From: Typha latifolia
Taxonomy: Eukaryota; Streptophyta; Magnoliopsida; Poales; Typhaceae
Assembly: GCA_019914945.1 (NCBI GenBank)
Contig: CM034102.1
Coordinates: 17,845,501-17,909,500, forward strand
Direction: 5' to 3'
DNA length: 64,000 nucleotides
Below are positions 1-12,847 of this stretch, in pieces; within the stretch, counting starts at the first letter, position 1, and each line of letters starts with the position of its first letter. Made by a program: the position numbers and the translations under genes. Under the pieces are notes generated by a model. It was not told the origin of the DNA. It saw only the letters and a program-made list of their open reading frames with translations, and did no database searches.

Positions 1-3000
1 GCATTTCAAGCTCTGGGAGTGCAGCTATGCGGGTAAATATGTTCCAGACAAGAGCATCGCCATTCTCAAAGATAGATTCAAACAGCATTCGAAAATGCAT
101 GACTGTTTTTGGAGTCAGATGCTTAGGATTTGCAAGATCTACAGTCTTTAGAATGGCAAGGGAGAGTGAGAAGCGTGCTAGCATCTCTGCAACAAATTTT
201 GCAAGGTTCATTGATCGCTGCAGTTCCATGTTTTCAAGTTCTTTAAAGTGATCCCATATGCAGTACTGGTGTTGCAAACCAGAAAGAAAGAGATTTAGAA
301 ACCATGAAGAAATCAAGAAAGCAACTGCTAGAGGCTTATCTTCATTAAAAGACCCAACAAATAGGCATACACATGTAGAGATAGATACATGTAAATGTAA
401 AGTCTGGCTGGGAAATGTACCAGACAGACGTCTCCTTCAACAGATATAGCAATCTATAACACATCAAAGGATATTAAGCATGACATAATTTGTTGATTGT
501 AAAAATGAAACCTGTGCTTTTTGCTTGTAAAAGTCAAGACTCCATGACAGACAACTTCACCAGCCTACATTCACCAGAGCTGCCAAGGACTTGAGCATCA
601 GTATGCTGCTTAAAACTTCTTGTGCTGGTAGGAAAACAGCATTGTAAATAGGTCACAAAATAGGACCATTTTGTATCGCTCTGTGCTGCCCAAAACATTA
701 AGTTTTGAATCAGCAAGAGTTGGCATCATGCAGCACAATACCGAAACAGAGTCCTAGGTGGCATAGTGTTTAGTTATAGCACAATGGCCACTCTGACAGG
801 CAAAGCATGGCAGGTGGTACTTCCTGGCCGGCCAAGCTGTGGGACAAAGCGTGCCAGGAACTAAAATCCTTGACCCTAACTGCCCACATGTATAATTACA
901 TCAAGAAAGAAATCCTGATGCAAGTCTAGTTCTAGAACATGGCTAATTATGAGTTAAGATAGCATATAAGAGCAACATGATTAAATGAGTAAAGCTCGTC
1001 AAATGTCACATATGAAGTGATCTACATCATTTTACTTAATTTAGAAAGAAGGCCAACTTGGTAGGATAAATTTTGCAAGAAGAGACTTCCAAATTTAAAT
1101 TTAGTTCTTCAAAGAGATAAAGTATGGGACACTCCAATTGGAAGAAAATAATACCAAGACGTCAGCCCAAGTATGCAATGCAACATTACTTCGAAAAATT
1201 CAGCACAAATCAGGTGTATCCAAATCATAACAATACTACTCTAATCCCTGATCCAACTGCAAGAAGTAATTATTTCAACCAAACAATCGTAAAAACTAAG
1301 AAATTATCTTCATGGACAGGGAAGAATAGTCTAGATACCTGTAGGCTGAACTTGTGATTTTTGCCATGGCTACATAACTTGGAAGCCAAGACAGTATAAT
1401 ACTTATTAAACATCTTTTCTTGTAAACAGCAATCAACAAGGACCCTCATGATTTCCCGATCCTGTGGCTCATCATAAATAAAACAAAATCAATATTGAGA
1501 TGGGAATAACCAAGAATAGACAAATTACATAGTATGCATAGTGCAAGCACCTGCTTCCCGGAAAAATCCAGCCTCAGAAGTTTCTCAAAAGCATCTATGT
1601 AGTCTTCCCCACTCATAATTATGCAAAAAATTGCTTTTCGAAGGTCGGTGTTCATTCTCTGTGCGGCTGCAAGTTGAACCAACTTTTGTGCCTCTAAAAC
1701 CTCCTTGCTAATTGTAGTCACATCATCTTCAACATTTTCTATTGTTGAGACAACATCCCCTGACAACCACCACTGCCCTTTCTTTTCCGGATCAAGCAGC
1801 TTGCTCCACTTGAGCCCACGCAAAAGAATATCTTCTGCCTTAAGCTGCAGAAACTAAAGCCATCAGAGTAGAGACAGTGTTTTGGACATGAGAATGATAT
1901 CTCACTTCCAATTCTCCACAGACGTTAAGACGTTAAAGGAAGATCCGTTTCTAGAGAAACCAGGCTGCAAAGCATTCTTAAATCCAATATACCCACATAT
2001 ACTATCATGAAATTACAGGTATTACCCATGAGAAAGCAAAATATGAGAACAGCACCTCTACTCTTATAGCTTGCATGGTTCAGTTGACAGAAAACAATGC
2101 ATGATTCTCTGGCACACATAAATTATTGTATGTATAATACATACTAATTATGATGTGACAATGTTTAAAAACAAAAAGTGTAATATGACGGACCTTTTGT
2201 AGCCACTTTTTTATCCGTGTATGATGCACAGGATCCTCTTTAGCCCTTCTCTTATTGTTTTTAATATCACATATTGTCTCAAGCATGAATTCCATCTGTA
2301 CAGAAATCAATCCAGAAAAACAATAATATATTCAAGATACTACATTTTGGAACGAGAATAGGAAATATAAGCAGCTTACCCGTCTACAGTTTATCTTTCC
2401 TTCTCCTGCAGAAAGAGATTTCAACTCATTCACTCTATTCTGAATACTAAGGACAAAATCTTTCATGGAAATGGGATCTTCGCCCCTGAGCTTCATTCCA
2501 CAACCTGTTTCAGTTCAAAAGTTACCACAACAGAAACTTGCTGATAATAACTTTCAGTGAGGAATAACTGCAAGCATCAGATTTTCCAATTTGTGTAGCA
2601 ATTAACGTTTATCAATAAGCAAGGTCGTGGAGAACTCAAGATCATACTCTGTAAGATTGTCAAGATTGTTGAGACGTCCAACTCCGTCAAGCGCTTGCTC
2701 AACTCAGAAAGAAGGTCAAATATGAGATCGCTGCATATTAGGAAAAAGGTCAATAATTAGTATGAATATGACTAGACTGCTCCAGCATAATAACTTCCGA
2801 CAGTCTGCTGCTTCAAAAAAAAAAAAAAACTGTTGAACAGAATCAGATTCAGTATATGCACGTATTTACATTAAAATACAGATTTTTTTTTGAACACTTG
2901 GAATTTTCTCAATATCTACTTGGATAACTGAATTGACTTGGCATGAGAATAATAATAGCACCTCTCAGTAAGTCAAAATTTACCGATGACATTTTACAAA

Positions 3001-5859
3001 GTTCTAATGTTTTTTGCATGCTAAAGCTTCATTCTTCTCAATAGACATTGCCTTGATACATATGTCAGTCAATGATGTCAAAAAGTAATACATATGTGTA
3101 AGATCTCCTGTTGTACAACTATTGCAAGCTTGCAATACTAAAGAGATGCAAATTGTGTTATTTATATCTCACACCTTGAACAGACACCAAATATGCACAT
3201 GTAGGACAGTAACAAGGTGAGATTTCGCAAAGATAGGCCATCTTCCTTCAAGTATTCAACCTACGAACAAAGGAATGTGTTCATTAGGAAAGGCTCAGAA
3301 GTTACTCCATGATGAAACATTAATACAACATATTAATTTTTCCATCAATAAAATGTAGTGGTTCTTACAATATTTGTAACACCTTAAGAAGACCAAAATG
3401 GAAAGCAGCAAAATTGTAAATGATATTATATTATAAATAGGATAAAATGAACATTATTGTGCACTCTGAACATACTATAGATCTTTGATACAACCGTTGA
3501 AGACAAAGCTGCTTAGATACAAGAATACTGTAACTAAAATCACTTCTCACAATGACGAGTGCTCATATTACGTATTTGCCTTATACCTCGAATGATTCAG
3601 CAAGAGAAGCAAGAAGCTTTGCACTGAAATCAATCCCAACTAAACATGCCATACCTGCAACAAAAGCTGAAAACACAGCAGCATACCTACATAGATAAAT
3701 GGTCTGGTATTAATGCTAGAGAAACCCTTTATGAACATAATATAGTGTAAACATTCAAGGTTTAATAAACTTTACATATTCTTCTCTTTGATTTCTGGTT
3801 ACTAAATTGGTTCTTCAATGACTTAATGGTGTAAAATAAATTTTATTCACTGGGTCAATTTAAACAAACAAAATAGGCAAGAACCCTGTCTTCTGTTCTA
3901 ACAAAGTTCTTTCAAGTTTTTCAGCAACTACAGAAGAAAGTCCATGAAGTCCTTCAAGAATTACTATGACCAGTAATGAATCCTTGACAGTGATTCCTAT
4001 TATAAGGTGGGCAAGATATATAACCATGACATCTCATTATCTCCAATATATCAATTGAACTTATATTCACTGAAGGAACAAGAAGCAACAAGCATGTCCC
4101 AATAACTCACTATTTCCTTGGAAGATCAAGTTTGGACTTTGGAATATCTTATCATGTATGCCATACTTCCTTCCCAGGATTGTAATGGAAAATCAGGTTT
4201 CAACGGACAGTTGGATATGAATCACCAATCATGTAGCTCATAATTTTTCCACAAGAGCACAAAATCTCAAATAACTTCAAGGCTGTTAGATGCTTATTTT
4301 GCAACACAGCTTTCTGAGTTGTGGATAAATATTTCATAATTGTAAAGTCCATTAAAGTTCTTCAAGTTCCTTGTAGCACTTAATTATATAGAGTGCCTAT
4401 TATCTATTATCTGCAATTTATGATAAGGTATTCCTTTGATTGCTAAACTAGAGATTTTTTTTCTAAAAGAAATGGATTTAGAGATGTAATAATAATGCTT
4501 GGACCAGAGATCAAAAGGGTATAAAAGAGCTCTAACTGTTCATTGCCACGAGGCCCTCCTGAACAAGAAGTCACAACCTCTCCACCTATTACTTGACAAC
4601 CGACACTGCGAGAAACTGACTGTAAGAAAGTTAGGTAAATAAGTAGAGGAGAAAGCTCCTGATTGAAGACACAATAGGAAACTGGGAACAACATAAAAGA
4701 TTTATTATAGTAGCAGAAATTAACAAAAATACTTTTACGAATGGACTTACCCGAAAGATTGCAGCAACCTCTTGTGTAATAGACTCCACATTTGACTCAG
4801 AAAGCCTATTCAGAAGTCCTGAAACAATTATAACGGTAAGCATTTAATAAATAACAAGAGCCAAATCTCATTGGGAAATACCCAAGTGAACATAAGAAAC
4901 TCATACCTCTCACTCTGCGGCGAATCTGAGAAATCTCTTCAGATTCAGTATTCGCACAAGCTCGCAGGTTAGGGGCCACATATTTCACACTCACATCCAT
5001 GACAGGTGGTTCCTCCACATGTTGATCTTCTTCATCTGATTCCTGGAGATACTCGGCTCCTCCATTCTCTGTCTCTGAACCTTCAATATTCACTTCCTCA
5101 GCAACCTCACTCTCTTGTCGCTTCTTCTTTCTCTTACGTTTATTTCTATCACTCGATGTAGTAGCATTTATTCTCTCACAAGTGTCTTCCTCCTTTATTT
5201 CACCATCTATATCAATGTCATCAGCAAAGACGGAGTCTAGCTCTGAATGGAGTCCCTCAAATAGCATATTTATCCCATCATCAGGACCACTCAGCCTTCC
5301 CTTTTTAACCTTGAGCTTCTTTGCAAGCCTTCTCTCCAAAACTCGATCCTCCTCTATGCTAGCTGCACCTTGTCCCATGTCAATTTCAAGAAACTCTTGG
5401 AACTTGGTCTTTGGCTTACCCTCTAGATCTTTCTTCTTGTTCAAACCAGAAGGTTTTTCCTTAAATTTCATCTCCACAGCTGGTTTTGGATCCAATGTTG
5501 CATTACTTTTCTTATTCTTACCACTCTAGATTCCATGTATTCCGTATATTAGATTCAAAAGTGACAAATTCTATAATTTGAAACTATTGTTTGATGCATT
5601 TAAGTGAGGAAAAAGCGATAAATGATAACCTGGTTCTCAACCCAAGAGAGGAATCGGTTTCTGTGCTTCTCCAATCGTGCTTCCTTCCGCTTCTCTCTCC
5701 GAGATTTCCCTCCAACTCTCTCTGCAATAAGAAAAGTTTAAGAAGTTGAGTAGGTCAAAGAACAACCACTACAACAACAATAATGAGCCAAAACTGGAGT
5801 TCCGAAGGTCAAATCGGAGAGAAAGAACATAAACTTGTGTTGATTAATTGCGTACCCAT
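1..5859 (-). CDS. NOM1: NOM1/SGD1-like nucleolar MIF4G and MA3 domain protein (3' end outside window)
   Basis: Thirteen exons join in phase: 5859-5856, 5721-5630, 5525-4907, 4818-4751, 4619-4537, 3686-3587, 3260-3175, 2730-2648, 2504-2380, 2295-2194, 1844-1551, 1461-1339, and 265 to beyond base 1, giving about 681 residues here. The N-terminus is basic and acidic, with a KR-rich cluster near residues 159-168 that fits a nucleolar signal. A MIF4G domain starts near residue 235 (GLLNRLSESN, then SCSGGPRGNEQ and AGMACLVGIDFSAKLL). The MA3 part begins around LLRGLKWSKLLDPEKKGQWW and continues through ELQRSMNLAKFVAEM. In yeast and animals this family acts in 18S rRNA and 40S subunit maturation; the same role here is inference. 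The start is split by an intron: ATGG joins AG of exon 2 to give MERVGGKSRREKRKEAR, the usual family N-terminus. The longest intron visible is 266-1338, where I see nothing else. Confidence 0.93.
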
Positions 5860-6520
5860 GATCAATTTCTTCACCAAATCTTTGGTTGCTCGTATTCAGG
5901 GAAAATCCTTCAAAAACAAACATCCAGGAGAATAGAGAGTAAAAAATTTTAGTCAGCTTGATAAATCCCTACTGCGGTTGGGACTCGAGGAAGTGAAAAC
6001 CCTCAACTCTCAACTCTATTAAGATTAAAATGATAAAATAAAATTGTACTTCAATGCTCCTCCTGCATTAACTTTACTGCAGACGGCTTGAAGAGGTGCT
6101 AACGGTGATGACAGCAATGAAGGGGGTGGAGGAGGAGGCGATGGTAATGGCGTTGGCTGAGGAAGACAGTGAAGGCGGTGGTGCGTAGGCGAGCAAGGGA
6201 AAAGGTTGGGTTGGGTTGGAGAAGAAAGACGAAGATGGAGGCGGCGGCGGCGGCGGCCGCGAAACTTGGGCGAGAGAGACAGCGAGAACAAAAATAGCGA
6301 AATGATAAGAGAGAAACTTACCAGAGAGAGGGAAGGGCAAGGGTATCTTCCACGGCGTCTCCGTCTCGGCAGGGTGCAGATGGAGGCGGCAGCGAAATCG
6401 CACGAAAGGAGGAGAGAGAAGAGAGACGGAGGAAGAAGTGAGGAAGAAAGATACGATACGAACAAATACGACGCCCTCAGCCTAAACGGGTCGAGGTTTT
6501 AGTCGAGCGGGGATCCGGTT
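5860..6520 (-). promoter_or_regulatory. NOM1 5' UTR/promoter region
   Basis: Sequence upstream of the NOM1 start. It is purine-rich on the plus strand with GGA/GAG runs and a GCG triplet run near 6240-6260, typical of a plant 5' UTR or TATA-less promoter. Long open frames on both strands here are low-complexity (Pro/Ser or Arg/Glu runs) and are not treated as genes. An upstream ATG at 5923-5921 (minus) opens a frame overlapping the NOM1 start. Confidence 0.5.
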
Positions 6521-6734
6521 TCGCGGGCGGAGGCTTTAAAGGGCCGGGCCTTTTGACTCTGGGCTTGGGCTTTGATAAATGTTCTTTTCATTATAATTAA
6601 TAAATTCCCCTTGATTTTTTTTTTATTGCTTATTGCGTAAAATATTATTCACATTGTTGTACAAATAAAAATGCGGGGAGCAATGCACCAATGGCTCAAT
6701 GCACATTATATGACATATGTAGTAGAAGAAGCTA
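6521..6734. other. Short intergenic spacer
   Basis: AT-rich spacer between the upstream side of NOM1 and the 3' end of the RTM2-like gene. Nothing recognised; it probably holds the 3' UTR of the RTM2-like transcript. Confidence 0.5.
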
Positions 6735-7613
6735 TCACTGAGCTGATTCAGTTGGCCTGTTCATTTTGTAGTTGTAATAATACAGCCCCAGACTCACCAA
6801 CACAACAACAACCGCGACTGCGCTCCACATGCTCTGCTTAGGCTTGTAGAAGAAGCTCCATTGCCTCTCGCCTACCATCCTTTTCCTGCCAACGTCGACC
6901 TCCGGTGGTTTCGAAGCCTCTTTCTTCTTTCCGGCATCGACTTTTTCATCACCGTTCTCACTACGTTCTTCGCGTTCAACTTTGTTCTTAAAACTATCCT
7001 GTGCGTCTTTCCAGCTATCTTTACTTTGATCCATCTTTCTCTCTTCCGTTTTGTGTGCATCTCTTGCAGCATCAGTTGACTCGCTTTTCTTCTCATCGTT
7101 AGGACTTGTGGTTGGTTTTGGCTCCGTCCGAACCTCGTTCTTATCATCTGCCATAGGCTTCTGGGGATGTGCACGTCGATCTTGAGCTTTTTCTTCAGTT
7201 ATGAGCTTGGGCAATGTGATTAAGATCTGACCATTCTCAAACCTTGCACGAATCTCGCCACTGTTGCAGTTCTCTGGAACTTGGAATTCCTTGCGGAAGC
7301 GGCTCCACCGGTTGCCAAGCAGAGGCCGCGCGCCGCTGATCCTTAGCTTCCCATAGTTATCGATTTGAACCTTGATGTGCTCCTTCTTAAATCCTACATC
7401 CGCAATTAAGTCCATATAATTCATGTGAACAAATAGGGATAAAAATTAAGAACAAAAAAAAAGAAGGTTGAATTGAATTGAGAATATATATAAGCATGTC
7501 ATACCTGCAAGGCCAATGATGAGGATGTCGGCTGCTTCTTCTTGAACCAATTCATGTGGAGGAATAAAATCCTGGTAGATGCGCTGTCCATCGATGAACG
7601 TAGATGCTTCCAT
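6735..7613 (-). CDS. RTM2-like Hsp20-domain protein with C-terminal membrane anchor
   Basis: Two exons, 7613-7505 and 7393-6735, joined in phase 1, give 255 residues. The N-terminal ~105 residues form an alpha-crystallin (Hsp20) domain: FKKEHIKVQIDNYGKLRISG, the FRKEFQVPEN strand and FENGQILITLPK. A long Lys/Glu/Asp-rich linker follows, then one hydrophobic helix near residues 226-245 (SAVAVVVVLVSLGLYYYNY) and a short polar tail. This layout matches the plant RESTRICTED TEV MOVEMENT 2 subfamily of small heat-shock-like proteins, which are membrane-anchored; Arabidopsis RTM2 restricts long-distance movement of a potyvirus in phloem. Whether this copy has such a role cannot be told from sequence. 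The open frame running into the intron (start at 7424) is not the real N-terminus: the splice acceptor at 7395-7394 restores the domain from exon 1. Confidence 0.9.
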
Positions 7614-7727
7614 GTGAGCTAGCTTCTATATATTGGCTTGCTTTTAATCGGGTCCTGAATACCTAGCTGTAATGTGCTTGTATATGGATGGATATGGAGG
7701 TGGAAGAAATGGCTGGTGCTTAATGCA

Positions 7728-7735
7728 TATTTATA
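7728..7735 (-). promoter_or_regulatory. TATA box of RTM2-like gene
   Basis: TATAAATA on the minus strand, about 115 nt upstream of the start codon at 7613. This spacing would put transcription start near 7700 and leave a 5' UTR of roughly 85-90 nt. Confidence 0.55.
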
Positions 7736-7936
7736 CTTGCAAAAATGGATGGAGCTGCTCATCTTATTACGTCGCCTTCAAGATATGAGTTATGCTTTGG
7801 AACATGGTGAGTGAGATTAGTTGTTTTGGAGGTTAGGTTATACCTTTTCGTTGGTCTTCTATTGAGATCTCCTTGTAGATGGGGTAAAGGGGAAGGTTCC
7901 TTGTTTTTCTTACACTCATCGACAACTTTTTTTAAC

Positions 7937-7956
7937 TATATATATATATATATATA
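7937..7956. repeat. (TA)n microsatellite
   Basis: About ten TA units in the spacer between the RTM2-like and BPA1-like genes. Confidence 0.85.
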
Positions 7957-9444
7957 ATAATTTGTTGCTTTTACTAAATGGAAACTTAATAAAATAACAG
8001 ATTAGTCGAGTAATTGATAACTCTGGTTGGTTATCTTAGTATATATTATTCGGAAGATTGTTGACATCAGAATATGTTGAATACTATTCGATAGAGATGG
8101 TAAAATTAAAATCTAAAGGGCTGTGTCTGGTTAATCCAAGACACTCGCGTTTGTTCACACAGTTGCTCCAAGCAAGAATCGTAAACGCCTGGAAGTCTCG
8201 CTGATTAAGCTGATTTCTTCAGTCAAAACTGGAAGGAAGGACAACTCCGTTTCCACTCTCCTTTCCAGAGCATCAGCGTTTGTCAAGTTTTCGGTTCAAA
8301 TTGATAAGCGATTAAGTTCTCCAAATTTATCACGTACAATCTACCTCATACATAATCTAGTAAGATATCAAACCAACTGACAAAGAGATAGATTTTATGT
8401 AGGAAAATCTGTCAAACTCTGAATCAAACATCTCAAGTCAGATGTGGACCGCGTCCATGTATAAAAAATATTACATGTTTCCTGTAACATCTCTCCCACC
8501 AGAACTTTGGTACGGAATTAATAATAAAGATAGTTAGTGGCATTACACACTCAGCCCAAAAACTTTTTATTCAGCTTCGGCATTCGGGTTATTCTTCCCG
8601 CCGAGAACGACATAGACACAAGTGGTCAACCTAACAACGTTACAGCAAACAGCGATTGATGTAGCCCCCACAGGTCTATATATATATAACCATCGTGTAT
8701 ATTTAATTAGAGCTACTCAACTTTAAAAGAGATTAATAAGTGCTATGCCAAACAAGTATACAAAGTTCTTTAATTTATAAATCCTTGTCATCTTATTAAT
8801 TGGAGATCACATGATTCCCAGCCAGGACAAGGCATTCATAGAATATTTATTTAATATAAATTACTCCATCCTGCTTAATTTACGGGTACCGTCGGTTTCG
8901 TTGCTCAAACTTTTTAATTCAAAGCCAAATCTACTCCGCCTCAAGCAGCCATGGCCTTAGAATGGAATGAATGTAGCTGGAGAACGGAGACCAGTCTAAA
9001 ACTGAGCTCCTGGAGCCCACCATGTGATGTGGGCTAGCCCAATCATCACCTCTAGGAATTCATCAGACGGTCGAGATCCTTTCTCTCTCTTGGCGAAGGA
9101 GGGTATTCTGGTAATTCCATCCGCCGCTGGGGACGACTTACAGGTCAGTGAGGTTGCCGTCGGGAAGTAAAGAATCTTTTGGGTACCCATCCTCAAACCT
9201 ACCCCCCTCAAGCCTCTTTAAATTACATCCGTTTTCCTTCTCCTGCTGCAAAATGAAGCAAGAGTGGCCAAAGGGTATTTTGGACATTTTAGCCGTAGGG
9301 GGGTATTTTAGCTTTCCTTCAATCTTCTCCTTTCCGCCAAATAAAAACGCTCCCACGGAGTAGCCGAGAAAGTGACGGAGATCGAAACGCGCGGATCATA
9401 AAAAGGACGTCTTATTTTCCCCTTTCTTTCGCTCGTGTTTCTTT

Positions 9445-12400
9445 ATGGAGGTAATTTGAAGAAATAGAAGCCTCTATTTGTTGTTAGTTTTGATGAATCT
9501 TATGGAATCGAACTGGATTATTTGATGGCATCTTCTGTTCTTTCCTTTTTGTTTTGTTTTAATTGGCTTGACAGACCAGAACGGTTCGAGTGAGGAACAT
9601 CTCAGATCTGGCCGGAGAGAGGGAGATTCGGGAGTTCTTCTCCTTCTCCGGAGAAATCGAGCACGTTGAGATCAAAAGGCGAGTCTCTCTTCCTCTTTCA
9701 GTATATCTTTGAAACAATTTCAGGGATTTCACCTTTTATTTTGACCGATATATAACACTCGATGCCGATTTGGGGTTTCTCTACGACTCGCTTGATATCT
9801 CCTATCGATGGAGCTTAGCGTTCAGAGCTCCTCTAACATTTGTCGTGGTTTTTGGCGGCAGTGATGATGGAGGAAGTGGGAGGACTGCATTTGTTACGTT
9901 TAAAGATCCGAAAGCGCTTGAGATCGCAGTGCTGCTGTCGGTAGGTCCACTCTTTTCCTTAACATTTTGTTCCAATGGATCTCTTCGTGACATTCTCTGG
10001 ATTATTCAAGACACTACAAGTTAATTTCCGAAATTTGGATCTACGTATACTACTTGTGTATATAGATTTTATACTCGTAATACCTTTCCTTTATTACGGA
10101 AAAGAAACAGCATATTATGTCTACCAGTATAGCATAGATGAAGCTGATGCCCCTTTTGCTTCGCTTTTATCACTCCTCCACGCTAATTATGTCAAACAGC
10201 TAGCTCAGTTAGTAGCCTAAGTTTTGTTTTGTTTTTTTTTTTTGAAAAAAAAAAGGTATTTCTTTGGTTTATGATGTTTCTCTAACTTGTTATTTGATGC
10301 CTCTATGTTAAAATTCGACTTTCTAAAAAGAGACACGGTTATTTGTGCTAGACCTTGTAAGTTCAATAGTTATGTTCGTGAATCTTGATGAAGTTTTCAA
10401 AAAGGTTAATGTTCCTAAACCGGAAGTGCAAATGTTATTGTACTGCAAAACAAGATCATGAGCATGCCATAAATGTAGTTCATTTGTTTGCCTTTTCATT
10501 AAGCTGACTGCTCGATGGTATTGTAATACTGTTTTAGAGGAACAGGTTATAGTGGTATCAGTTTTTGTACTGGAAGTCCCTTCCTACAATGTTTTCATGT
10601 AATCACAGCATCATGCATATTCTGGTGCGGCACTCTTGCGCACAGTTGATTTTAGTTGGAACGATAGAACATTTAGAAACAATTGAAGTTAAACTAGGGC
10701 ATGTGGAAACATCTATGTACATTTTGGAAGTTAGCATTTTCATTTTCCAACAGGAAACTGGGTTTCAAGATTCAAATTATTTGACAAAACATGTAGATTG
10801 AAAGTTCATCTGGACTTAGCCTGAAGACCAGATGTTCAGATGGTGTTCCAAGCATACCAAAACTTGATGGCCTTACCCAAAAGGGTGTGAAGATGAATTA
10901 ACAGAGATGCATTGATTTGGTGATGACCATTACCCCCTGTTTTGTTGCCCTAGTGTCTCTTTAGGTTGGAATGGAATGGCTGTATACTGCATTTTCACAA
11001 TTTACCAAATCATAATGGTTCTTGTTTGTGAGTTTGAACTGCTTATTGGAAAGCAATGTTGCTGAAGGCTTTGATTGTTTCTTCACACTGATACTATTTA
11101 CCCTGATTTGCCTTGTGCAGGGAGCAACTATTGTAGACCAGATCGCGCATATAGCACCTGCAGAAAATTACATTTATATCCCTATAGAGGATGAGGTAAT
11201 GAGCTAATTTTCAGGTTAATTGGCTTAATTGCCTCATTTTTTTTTCTCTAACCTCTGTATATTCTTCAGCAATTCATGGTAACTGATGTAACAAGCTCAG
11301 TTTCTGCTGGAAATTTTGTGCCGACCAATGAGGTATCCTTTTGCTTCTACTATAATTTTTCCCTCGTTTCAGAGAATATGTTTGTTGCTAATTATATATT
11401 CTTTTTCTTTCACTATGTAGATTAAAAGTAGTCCCATTGGTGGCCGGGTTTATGCCAGTAAAGCTCATGATGTTGTAACGAGTATGTTAGCAAGGGGTTC
11501 AGCAATTCGACAAGATGCTGTGAACAAAGCCAAAGCATTTGATGAGAAGCACCGGCTGAGAGCTAGTGCATCAGCAAAGGTTACTTCCTTTGATAGGCGA
11601 GTTGGCCTTTCAGAAAAAATAAATGTTGGAATTACAGTTGTTAATGAGAAGGTGAAATCAGTGGATCAAAGGCTACACGTCTCTGACAAAACCATGGCCG
11701 CCCTAACTGTAGCAGAACGCAAGCTGAATGACACAGGGACTGCTGTGAAAACCAACAGGTTTCTTCTTATCCATCCTTAACACTCTTCCACCCTTTCTTC
11801 TTATTAGGCTCATTCTTACAGGAAAAAAATAAGAAAAAAGGAATCTTGAGATAATGAACCAAACTACTCTTGGCAGTATTCTTTTCTTGCTAGACTGCAG
11901 ATTTTTGCTGGTTACTATATAATTTGCCTCATGCTACTATTTTTGGTTCCCTTGTTGCTAGTTACATTAATAAGTACAAATTTCTGAAGTCCAAATGGAT
12001 AAGATAACTCAATCAATTAGTTGATTTGCCTTTTCATGATTTACAGGTATGTAACTGCCGGAACAACTTGGTTAAATGGTGCTTTCAGTAGGGTGGCAAA
12101 GGCTAGCCATGTTGCAGGCAATAAAACAAGAGAGAAGTTTCAATTTGCAGTGTCGAACCTAACTGCAAAAGTAAGTTGATAGTTTAGGAATTCTTTTATA
12201 GTGGTTTCACTTGCTGTCTGGATGCTCTTTTGAGATTTCAAAACATAATATCATCATTGAATCCCCAAATAGATTGGGGCTTCTTTCTCTTTCTATATAG
12301 TGGCTTTCGGTTTAGAAGTTTTATAGAATTAATTGTTGATGTTCTATGGATTTTGAGAGCGATGGCTTCATCTTTGTTCACATCTGTAAAATTCCTTGAA

Positions 12401-12847
12401 ATTTTGATTCCTCCACTATTCTTCTTGTTAATGAATTAAATTGGTCATGAAGATACTCATCTTAATCTCATCTCATTTATTCTGATTCCCTGTGGGATTT
12501 GACTTTGTAAGTTGAGCTAGGATCCATCAAAGTTGGGAAATTTACAACATTGGCATGGGAGTGATTGCAATCCTCAATGCATTTGTTGCAATCTCCAAAT
12601 TGTGTCTGCCGTTTAGCATGTTAAGCTCACTTTTATCTCTAGAATATGAGGTCCTCAGAACCAATAGGATTCGCCCTTCAAGTTTCAGTGGGAGGTCGAT
12701 GAACAATCATCTAGGGTTGGTCAATCCATTCGCGGAGCCTTCTCTTTGAAATCCTAATATCCTACTATGAATACTTCTATCCTCTGGCCTCTTGCAAGTT
12801 GTCTGACTTCATTATTGTGCGCACAGGATCCAGCCGTTGCTGCATAA
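9445..12847 (+). CDS. Binding partner of ACD11 1 (BPA1)-like RRM protein
   Basis: Eight exons: 9445-9450, 9575-9678, 9862-9940, 11121-11195, 11270-11332, 11421-11758, 12047-12170, 12827-12847; together 269 residues. The first exon codes only Met-Glu. Residues ~3-75 form an RRM (TVRVRNISDLAGEREIREFF, then GRTAFVTFKDPKALEIAVLL). After it come the family-typical AENYIYIPIEDE segment and a C-terminal part with the SMLARGSAIRQDAVNKAKAFDEKH and LNGAFSRVAKASHVAG elements. Arabidopsis BPA1 binds the sphingolipid transfer protein ACD11 and affects cell death and defence; function here is by homology. Exon 2 must end at AAAAG before a GC dinucleotide to keep frame, so intron 2 is GC-AG. Intron 5 begins GTATCCTTTT, a U12-like donor. 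The 1180-nt intron 9941-11120 holds nothing recognised. Confidence 0.92.

Larger units (their letters stand above)
7614..9444. other. Intergenic region between divergent RTM2-like and BPA1-like genes
   Basis: Shared upstream region of two divergent genes. No supported ORF. It holds a TA run at about 7937-7956 and otherwise unremarkable AT-rich sequence. The last ~80 bases are probably the 5' UTR of the BPA1-like gene. No transposon ends were recognised. Confidence 0.5.

Noticed and set aside
6025..6502. Overlapping open frames on both strands (Pro/Ser-rich minus, Arg/Glu-rich plus)
   Set aside because: Low-complexity products of GA/GGC-rich leader sequence just upstream of NOM1; no domain, and they overlap each other on opposite strands.
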